A stretch of 64,000 nt of DNA from NCBI RefSeq assembly GCF_027744825.2, contig NC_071349.1, positions 4,216,001 through 4,280,000 on the forward strand, in the 5' to 3' direction. This DNA comes from Synchiropus splendidus (lineage: Eukaryota > Chordata > Actinopteri > Syngnathiformes > Callionymidae). Within the stretch, counting starts at the first letter, position 1, and the number at the start of each line of letters is the position of its first letter. The translations under genes and the position numbers were made by a program. The notes under the pieces were generated by a model that saw only the letters and a list, made by a program, of their open reading frames with translations, ran no database searches and had not been told where the DNA came from. Positions 56,651-64,000 of this stretch are shown in pieces.

Positions 56651-57490
56651 GTGAGGAGACAGGCTCTTTCAATTCGGAAGATACTCTTTCAAGATAGGAG
56701 CCTTGAGCACAGGAGCGGACCCGGACTCCGGGGCGGGTCTAGGACGAAAGGGTCATCGGTGCACAGTGCCCACTCCTCTGGGAACTTCAAGTCCCGCTGG
56801 TTCTTCAAAAACACACTCGCTTTTGTCAGCTGAGCCGTCAGAGGAATTCGGTTCCCCAAACTTGCAGTGTACAAAGATCAAGATCTGATCAAGATTCTCC
56901 TAAGATGGAGACCCGAGGGACCGGCCCAATCAGCCTCAGAAAGAGATGACTCTGTAGATGACGATGTCCTGCTTGCCTCTGAACAGAATCACAGACAGAC
57001 ATCGCTTCAGACATCACACGAGGGAGCTGAGAACAGAGCAGGTCTGGCACGCAGTTCCTACTGAGTGATCCTCTGAAGTGGTGGCTTTCGCGGTCCTGTG
57101 GCGACCCCTGCTAAAAACTGGCGAGTCTGAGTAATCAGAAGAGTTAATGGCAGAATTGAAACTCCCCTGACTTTTGGCTGGAACCGGGATCTGTTGAGAG
57201 ACGGCAAAGAGTTATTTGACGCCTATGCTTCTTATTGTGGCGAAACTGAGGAAAAACATAACGTCTTGGCTCCATAAACTTCCCCAGGGACAGTTCTGGC
57301 ATCAGGTATAAGGAGGCAGAGACCGTTACTATACTGCTCGGTCTCCTGAGACGATGTCAAACAAAAAAAAAATTTTGAAGCCGGAGTTCGGACTGACTGG
57401 AACCGGAAGAGAACTTGGCGGATGATAAACCCTAATTTTGGGCATAGAAGAAACAGACCCGATACCAAAGTAATGCATCTTATTTTTTTT
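56651..57490 (-). pseudogene. DIRS gag / pre-RT segment, inverted copy 2
   Basis: On -: KASVFLKNQRDLKFPEEWAL and CTDDPFVLDPPRSPGPLLCS (near 56,705-56,820) followed by a stop. The other conserved frame appears near 56,880-56,945. An (A)9-type run lies near 57,364. Same segment as 19,661-20,500. Confidence 0.65.
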
Positions 57491-58610
57491 CCAAGTTAGA
57501 CTAGGTTTAGATGCATACTTTTAGATACAAAGTTCTTCCTACGCTTTTGGAGGGAGCAGAGGTGAGAGCAGACGACTGGTCTCTCCAAGAGGAGTGGCGA
57601 TGATCAGCTCGGCTATTATACGGCTGTTCCCCCCAGGCGGTGGCTGTGTGTGGAGGAGGCGCCGCGAGCAGAGCACCACGGATTATTGTGTCTCCAAAAT
57701 CTCTGTGGGAGTCCACGGAGCTCATAAAGAGCGCAATGATGTTCTCAAGCGCTATGAGCCGGTTGCCGACAGTGCAGACACCATTCTACTGCGCGATGGC
57801 GGCTCTGTCAGCGCCGGGTGGGATGGTCACTCCTCAAGGGGGAGGTCAAGCTCCAGGTGCGAGGGCATCGCGCATGACCGCTGAGTGAGAGGGAACGCTG
57901 CGCCACAAATCCAAACCCTCCACCTATTAAGCTCCGTACCTGACCACGTGCGGTCCTCGTGCCAGTAGAGTGTCAGAACTGCGCCGGGAAATAGTCTGGA
58001 TTGAATGAGACTAGCAGTGGATGTTTACCCAACAGACGGCAGTCCACACCCATTTGGCATTATTTGCTTTGAGTGTTGCGGGTGCTTTAGCATTTCGAAT
58101 AGTGAACTGCACTTAGGGGGGCAGAGGACTGCCTGCTAGCCTTGAAGTAGCCATGCTTTGGGGGGACGCCCCAGGATTGGAGGTCCGCTCAAAATTTCTG
58201 CCCCGTGCTAAAGGACTGTTTGCGAGGGAGGCAGGCTCCACGGACAGCTGGACACAAACATATTCCAGGAATATTACACCAGCCTTTCTACTTCACTGGA
58301 AGTGCCAGGGCACTCCGCAAAATGTGATTGTGAAATTACAGAGGCGTGAATGAGTGACTCTGTAATTGTGAAATTACAGCTGGAGCCGGCGCATCTGGCA
58401 CATCAAGAGAAGAAGCTTGAGACTTGAAGGGGTGTGGAGCGGCTCATCTGGACCACGGAAACTTCAGGCAGGACTGAGGTCTCATCGCAGTGACGGCAGA
58501 GACTTGTCGCATCACCGCAGGAGTGGATTTAACAGCAGGAGACTCAGCGCTTGTGCCGCTCTGTGCGTGGACGATCATCGGCAGCAGCTTCTCCCGGGGT
58601 AGTTGGCTGA
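57491..58610 (-). repeat. Block G 3' part and block B, inverted
   Basis: 57,520-57,940 is block G. 57,950-58,520 is block B, the inverse of 6,766-7,330 and including the GTAATTGTGAAATTACAG stretch near 58,361. 58,520-58,610 matches nothing else I could see. The junction with gypsy follows. Confidence 0.6.
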
Positions 58611-58624
58611 CTTTTTTTTAATTA

Positions 58625-59562
58625 TTATTCGTATTGACTTCGCTCCTTCCAGCGCCTCGGCCTCGAGCGCTCTTCCGGGCCTGGTCGCCTATTCTGAAAA
58701 CTTCTGAACCGAGCATGTTGATCATGCTGAACTTTCTGGTTTGACTGTTTCAGTTCCACTTTCTTCTTCAAATTTGGGTGTAGCAGATCCAACATGCACC
58801 TCAACTTCCTCCCCATCAACATTTCTGCAGGAGACAGTCCTGTTGTTGACTATGAAGTTATCCGATAACTGAATAAAACTCTACTGTCGAAACAGGGTAG
58901 ACCTCCAACCACTTTGAATGTGCATCAATCACCACCAAGAACATCTTTCCCATGAACGGCCCAGCATAATCAACATAAAGTCGTCGTCACCGTTGGTCAG
59001 GTCACTCCCACGGGTGTAGCGGTGCACAGGCCGAAGCGTTCTGGTGTTCCTGACAAGTGGAACACGATTTGACCGAACTTTCAATATCACTGTCTATATT
59101 AGGCCACCACATATAGCTACGAGCCAAACCCTTCATTTAACTCATTTCAGGGTGCAATTGATGCTGCTTCCACGTAAGACCACATCCTTTTTCGCGAATC
59201 ACCACACGGCACACCCACAGTACACACCCATCTTGTACACTCAGCTCCTGTTGCTTCATAGTGTATGGACTGAAAGCAACATCCAGGTTACAGGGCCACC
59301 CTCTGAGTATGTATTTATTCTCTCGGGCGAGTACGGGGTCTTTACTGGTCCACCTACAAAGCTCTTCCGAGTTGACCACTGAACTCTGATCCTGCTCTAC
59401 CAATAATACCTGGTCTTCTGAGTCTGGATGCCCAAGTTTCTCTGGAAGTGGAAGTCTACTGAGAGCATCTGCGTTTGCATTGTCCTGTCCACGTCGGTAC
59501 ACCATGGCATATTCATATGCTCTTAACAGAATAGCCCATCTCATGATCCTCTGAGAACTCAT
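58625..59562 (-). pseudogene. pol: Gypsy integrase and tether, broken
   Basis: Open on - from 59,562: SSQRIMRWAILLRAYEYAMV, then ADALSRLPLPEKLGHPD (end of RNase H) and KDPVLARENKYILRGWP. After a stop at about 59,137 the integrase zinc region (KSCSTCQEHQNASA-like, near 59,020-59,080) and YVDYAGPFMGKMFLVVIDAH (first Asp, near 58,925-58,985) are readable. A deletion removes the middle of the core. The end AEMLMGRKLRCMLDLLHPNL lies near 58,770-58,830. Confidence 0.82.
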
Positions 59563-59745
59563 GCGTCACACACACTCACAGCAGCAGAAAAAAACTATTT
59601 GCAGTTGGATAAAGAGGGCTTAGCAGTTATTTTTGGGGTGCAGTACTTTCACAAATATTTGTGTGGACTTAAATTTGTGATTTGTACACAGACCATAAGC
59701 CCTTATTCAGTCTGTTTCATGAAGGAAAAGCTGTGCCTCCCATGA
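59560..59745 (+). other. Micro-inverted piece of gypsy RNase H
   Basis: Read on +, this stretch gives AAEKNYLQLDKEGLAVIFGV and, in an adjoining frame, TDHKPLFSLFHEGKAVPPMS, while the pol on both sides reads on -. The ends carry ACTCATG (59,557-59,563) and its complement CATGAGT (59,741-59,747). It is the missing middle of RNase H flipped in place. Confidence 0.85.
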
Positions 59746-59747
59746 GT

Positions 59748-60016
59748 TTTCTGCTCCCCCTTTCAGTCTGTGTGCCAAGACTGCCCCCACCCCATAAGGT
59801 GAGGTATCGCATGACAGTACCAGTTGTTTTTGTTCATCGTAATGAACCAACACTTGACTGCTTTGTAGTAACTTCTTTGCCTGCTTAAAAGCCTCTTCTT
59901 GCTCAACCGCCCACCTCCATTTCTCATCTTTCCTCAGTAACTTGTGTAATGGAGCCGGCACAGTAGACAAGTTCGGCAAGAATTTGTTATAAAAGTTTAG
60001 CAAACCTAGAAAAGCT
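59748..60016 (-). pseudogene. pol: Gypsy RT connection and RNase H start, copy 2
   Basis: On -: KAFLGLLNFYNKFLPNLSTV (near 59,957-60,016), EKWRWAVEQEEAFKQAKKLL and CDTSPYGVGAVLAHRLKGGA. This frame is cleaner than copy 1. It ends at the inversion breakpoint near 59,747. The open frame upstream of KAFL comes from the piggyBac end, not gypsy. Confidence 0.85.
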
Positions 60017-60020
60017 TTAA

Positions 60021-61104
60021 CCCTCGTATTATGCTTAGGGTCAATTTGACCCATATCCGTTTTTGTGTTCATAAAAGTAGTGGTTATCCTGACTTTTTCT
60101 TCATGAAATTTTGTGACTTTTCCTCATTAAGGGTCATGAACAGATGTGTAAAATCTGGACAATTTGATGTCAAGTGAAGTGTCTGTACAGAGTTGGTACA
60201 CAAAGATGATGTTGCAGGTCATTTTGACCCGGATTCTTTAATGTGGGTAAGTGGCTGTTCAGACCCAAAATAAACATGTCACTCTGATATACCTATTCAG
60301 ACTGCCCAGCTATGTGTATTTTGATTGATTTGATTGTCTGAATAGCCATTCAGACCCAGCTGTGTGTAGAGGGGAAACTTTCTCTCCCTTGTTCTTGTCA
60401 GTGTTCTCATGTAGTCTCTTTGACAAACACACCAAAAATGAGCTCCAGAAGGTTTACAGTACATGCCTAACAAGCCCGCCAAGTATGGCATCAAAATATG
60501 GGTGGCCTGTGAAGCAAAATCTAGCTATGCCGGGAATATGCACGTATACAGTGGAAAGCTACCTGGAGGAGCAGCCGAGAAGAATCAGGGGATGCGTGTG
60601 GTGCTGGAGATGAATAAAGGGCTGCAATGTCATAAAATCACGTGACGTCACATTTACATTTACATCCTATCGCCTTGGAGATGAACTGCAGAATAGAAAG
60701 CTGAACAGCGGGAACAGTCAGAAAAAATAAGCCAGAACTTCCCAAGGAAATTCTGAAGGTGCAGGGCAGACCTCTGCATTGCTCAATATTTGCTCAAACG
60801 GAACCGACGTCGGCTTTTCCTGGAAGAACTTAGCAAAGCACTTGTCACTCCCAAGCTGCAGAGTCGAGCCAGGCCACCTCGATGCCCAGCAACTGCCGTC
60901 ATTGAAAAGGTCAAGCTCACATCACCCAACCAATCTGCAATGGATGCATTGGATACAATTGTGAAGAAACGGAAAAGATGCCAGATCTGACAGTAAAACA
61001 AGTACCTGTTTTGTGAAATGCAAGAATAACATCTGTTACATTCTGTCCATTATGTGGAGAGCATTGAACAAGATGAACATTGAAAAATGGGGCAGATATG
61101 GTAC
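60021..61104 (+). mobile_element. piggyBac copy 2, same insertion, one end lost
   Basis: TTAA at 60,017-60,020 and TIR CCCTCGTATTATG at 60,021-60,033 sit at the same gypsy codon as in copy 1. The other end is deleted: gypsy sequence GGTGCC... joins directly to the piggyBac internal GGGGCAGATATG near 61,090-61,104, removing about 230 bp relative to copy 1. Internal sequence is also shorter. Confidence 0.88.
60463..60990 (+). pseudogene. piggyBac transposase remnant, copy 2
   Basis: On +: NKPAKYGIKIWVACEAKSSY (near 60,466-60,525) and EKNQGMRVVLEMNKGLQ, then a replaced stretch with CACGTGACGTCAC near 60,639. The C-terminal part is [20 protein letters not shown] to KKRKRCQI. The central DDE block kept in copy 1 (VLVMSTMHRD) is deleted. 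Confidence 0.8.
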
Positions 61105-61646
61105 CAGAGCATCGTGGACTGCTTTGACCTTCGCTGACATTGGATGCAGGCCTGTCCTGTCCACTTGATTACTCAAGAATGTTACTTTGTTTTCCATGAA
61201 CTGACGCTTGCTCCGTTTCAACCACAGCCCTTTATCCTCCAACCTCTGCAGCACTTCGTTGAGTGTTTGCAGATGCTGTCATCTCTTCCTCTCAATATAA
61301 TGTCCTCTAAATACACTGCCACATTTGCCATACCTTGAAGTACATTCTCCATGGTGCGTTGGAAAATAGCAGGACTGGAGTTTACTCCAAAAGGCAGACG
61401 TGTATATGTAAAAAGACCTTTGTGAGTGCTGACACTCACAAACTTCCTTGATTCCTCTTCAAGGACTATTTGCTGATATGCATGGCTCATATTGAGTTTT
61501 GTGAACTTCTGTCCCCCTGCCAGGCTTCACATCATATCCTCCATTCTTGGAATCGGATGCTGTTCGGTCGTGGAGACTTTGAAGTTCCATTTCCACTTTT
61601 CTTTTAATGGCAAATGAAACCGACCTGGGTTTGTAAAATAAGGGTG
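61105..61646 (-). pseudogene. pol: Gypsy reverse transcriptase, copy 2
   Basis: On -: an RT start with NRRPYFTNPGRFHLPLKEKW-like pieces after an internal deletion (near 61,560-61,640), MSHAYQQIVLEEESRKFVSV (near 61,430-61,490) and LPFGVNSSPAIFQRTMENVL. The catalytic box reads YLED (near 61,305-61,317), so it keeps the second Asp but not the first. FLSNQVDRTGLHPMSAKVKA lies near 61,115-61,180. The element ends at about 61,646. Confidence 0.82.
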
Positions 61647-61956
61647 TGAGAGAGTAGAAGCATACACCAAAATGTCAAACCTGTATTGCTTTATGGTGCC
61701 CCGGAGGTAATAAAACCCCTCCCGCCCCTTTTTTATATAAAAAAGAAATTAAAATAACAACCCCTCCCCCTTTTTATATCAAAAAGTAATTAAAATAATA
61801 CCCCTCTCCCTTTTTTATGTCAAAAGGAAATTAAAATAGTAACCACCCCGCTTGTTTTATGACAGGAAGGGGAATAATTAACCCTATCCTACCTTGTTTT
61901 ATAACTGGAAGGAAAATAACGAAGGGAGGGGTTTGGACAGCTGTATAAATATCACC

Positions 61957-61960
<4 letters not shown>
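61647..61960. repeat. Minisatellite, 40-47 bp units, C/T-rich with AT tracts
   Basis: Three clear units from about 61,714 to 61,850, each ACCCCTC...TTTTTTAT, a short A-run, then ATTAAAATA. The units start at about 61,714, 61,759 and 61,799, and looser repeats run on to 61,925. No gene. Confidence 0.7.

Positions 61961-62039
<79 letters not shown>
61961..62039. repeat. (AT)n microsatellite 1
   Basis: An uninterrupted AT dinucleotide run of about 39 units, ending in ACGTCGG where a piggyBac fragment begins. Such runs are prone to slippage and misassembly. Confidence 0.95.
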
Positions 62040-62400
<361 letters not shown>

Positions 62401-62515
62401 TCTTTTTATATCTTATATCTTCGTATAGCATTACGTTCGAATGCTGACATAACCTGTTGAATAAAAAACATTAAGAAGCATATTCGGATCTCAGCTCATT
62501 CATTTCTCGTTTAAC

Positions 62516-64000
62516 ATGTCGGTGAAACACATCATTAAAAGAGTTTATTACAATCCTCTTCACCCCGGGAGCTATGGAGGGGTGGATCGCCTTCGCCTCC
62601 CGGTAGGACATGCCCCGAACACCTCCCCAGGGAAGCGTCCAGGATCAGATGCCCGAGCCACCTCAACTGGTTCCTCTCGATGTGGAGGAGCAGCGGCTCC
62701 ACCCCGAGCTCCTCCCGGATGACCGAACTCCTCACCCTATCTCTAAGGGTGCGCCCAGCCACCGGGCGGAGGAAACTCATTTCAGCCGGTTGTATCCGCG
62801 ATCTCATCCTTTCGGTCATTACCCAAAGCTCGTGACCATAGGTGAGGGTGGGAACGTAGATCGATCGGTAAATCGAGAGCTTCCTCTTGCGACTCAGCTC
62901 CCTCTTCACCACGACGGTCCGATACAGCGACCGCATCACTGCTGCCGCTGCACCGACCCGTTTATCAATCTCACGCTCCCCTTTTGCCTCACTCGAGAAC
63001 AAGACCCCGAGATACTTAAATTCCACCACTTGGGGCAAGAACTCTCCACCGACCCGGAGAAAGCAAACCACCTTATTCCGGTCGAGAACCATGGCCTCAG
63101 ACTTGGAGGTGCTGATCCTCATCCCGGCCGCTTCACACTCGGCTGCAAACCCCCCCAGTGCATGCTGAAGGTCCCGGTCCAATGAGGCCAGCAGAACAAC
63201 ATCGTCCGCAAATAGCAGAGATGAAATTCTGTGGTTCCCGAACCGGATCCCCTCCAACCCCTGGCTACGCCTAGAAATTCTGTCCATAAAAGTGATGAAC
63301 AGAAGACATGCAGGCATTGGCTAGATATAACGACGATCAAAATTACTTGTTGACCGTTATCGATGTATTTTCAAAAAAGGCCTATGTACGCGTTTTAAAA
63401 AGAAAGACTGCGATTGAGACAGTGAAGGCGTTCGAATCAGTGCTGGAGGAGAGCGAGACGCCTGCAAAGCTACAGACGGATGACGGTAAATAATTTTTTT
63501 AAGAAGAGTTTCCGGGCTTTGATGGAAATTTTTCAACAGCGAGTGACGTTAAGGCCCCTGTGGTAAAGAGATTTAACCGCACTCTTAAAAATCTGATGTG
63601 GAGATATTTTACAGCTAAAAACATTACATTACACAAACGTTACATCGAGGTTTTACAGGATCTAGTAAAGAGTTATAATCACAGCTATCACAGTCGTATA
63701 AAAATGACACCGATGGAAGTAAGTAAATAAATTTTGCCTCCTGTCGAAATTTCTTTAGATTGGTGTTTGACAATCTTTACATTAGACCGTCAAAAGGTCG
63801 GCAGAAGCCAAATTTATGGAGGGCGATCATGTTAGGATATCAAAACTACGAGGTGTATTTGACAAAAAGTACGAGCAGAGTTTTACAGATGAGATATTTA
63901 CAATAACTGAATGTATTCATCGCAACCCGCCTGTGTATAAATTGAAAGATTTCGATGGCAAACCCATCCAGGGGTCATTTTATGATCAAGAATTACAAAA
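62516..64000 (+). pseudogene. Maverick integrase, copy 2, interrupted
   Basis: Start MSVKHIIKRVYYNPLHPG (62,516). After about 27 codons it is broken by a LINE fragment (62,598-63,307). The DDE core resumes from 63,308: YLLTVIDVFSKKAYVRVLKR (first Asp, near 63,338-63,400) and AKLQTDDGK (second Asp), then a TAA at 63,491-63,493. Further pieces are RTLKNLMWRYFTAK-like (near 63,580-63,620) and, after frame changes, GDHVRISKLRGVFDKKYEQS (near 63,821-63,880) and FDGKPIQGSFYDQELQ at the end. The segment between HPG and the first Asp present in copy 1 is missing. Confidence 0.83.
62598..63307 (-). mobile_element. LINE fragment (same family as 21.3 kb), inverted, truncated at both ends
   Basis: On -: an RT fragment with SSLLFADDVVLLASLDRDLQ (catalytic FADD box, near 63,170-63,232), TSKSEAMVLDRNKVVCFLRV, KGEREIDKRVGAAAAVMRSL, PTLTYGHELWVMTERMRSRI and LGVEPLLLHIERNQLRWLGH. 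It ends before the Arg-rich GRPRTRWRDY part and has no 3' tail, so it is not an ordinary target-primed copy. Open for about 260 codons. Confidence 0.85.

Larger units (their letters stand above)
58611..61646 (-). mobile_element. Ty3/gypsy element, copy 2 (inverted, RT to integrase, with nested piggyBac)
   Basis: On -: RT (61,620-61,105), piggyBac, RT end and RNase H (60,016-59,570), integrase (59,560-58,625). 5' parts (LTR, gag, protease) and the 3' LTR are absent. It contains a 180-bp internal inversion at 59,560-59,745. Counterpart of 2,643-6,765. Confidence 0.88.
62415..64000 (+). mobile_element. Maverick/Polinton element 2 (starts here, runs off the window)
   Basis: From about 62,420 the sequence matches Maverick 1 near 33,310-33,397 inverted, then integrase follows on +. 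A LINE piece interrupts it. The window ends inside the integrase C-terminal part. Whether the rest of the element lies beyond cannot be seen. Confidence 0.85.

Noticed and set aside
62610..63185. Open frame of 191 codons on +
   Set aside because: Complement of the LINE reverse transcriptase, which carries an RT FADD box on -.

Overview
The window reads as repeat-dense, gene-poor DNA of a ray-finned (teleost-like) fish. I found no host exon, tRNA, rRNA or CRISPR. The element types point to a fish: DIRS-type tyrosine-recombinase retrotransposons, a Ty3/gypsy element, piggyBac, an L2/CR1-type LINE, a second LINE family, a gammaretrovirus-like ERV, and two Maverick/Polinton (adintovirus-like) elements. 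Nearly all coding stretches are broken. Species cannot be named from the sequence.

Layout. 1-2.64 kb: DIRS tyrosine recombinase (YR) remnant and its 3' noncoding DNA. 2.64-6.77 kb: gypsy element (+) split by a 1.49-kb piggyBac with perfect TIRs and TTAA duplications. 6.77-12.2 kb: DIRS pieces (a recurrent unclassified block called here G, gag/pre-RT, YR, 3' noncoding). 12.2-15.3 kb: satellite array (+), monomer about 189 bp. 15.3-17.1 kb: spacer called here C. 17.1-21.1 kb: the same modules inverted (G, satellite, RT, pre-RT, G). 21.3-22.0 kb: LINE 3' end. 22.4-34.9 kb: Maverick 1, carrying PolB, ATPase, a hydrophobic-tail protein and a core-like protein on +, and protease, major capsid, basic protein, penton-like protein, integrase and two unassigned genes on -. 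34.9-37.9 kb: 5'-truncated ERV (integrase, env tail, 3' LTR). 37.9-39.5 kb: inverted DIRS pieces. 39.5-41.5 kb: satellite (+). 41.5-50.85 kb: G (split by a nearly intact LINE), pre-RT, RT, RNase H, YR and 3' noncoding DNA. 50.85-58.6 kb: satellite (+), spacer C, then inverted G, satellite, RT, pre-RT, G. 58.6-61.65 kb: the gypsy plus piggyBac composite again, inverted. 61.7-62.4 kb: minisatellite and two (AT)n arrays. 62.4-64 kb: Maverick 2, starting with integrase and split by a LINE fragment.

Organisation. Two direct copies of a composite about 10 kb long (10.2-21.1 kb and 48.0-58.1 kb, offset about 37-37.7 kb) each contain an internal inverted repeat centred on spacer C. The gypsy/piggyBac composite lies at both ends in opposite orientation. 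The piggyBac sits at the same gypsy position in both, so it inserted before the duplication. The satellite is repeatedly fused at the same points to DIRS RT on one side and to block G on the other, so it travels as a module of a chimeric DIRS-derived unit. This looks like heterochromatin (pericentromere, sex or B chromosome, or similar) built by nested insertion followed by segmental and inverted duplication. Assembly error has not been excluded.
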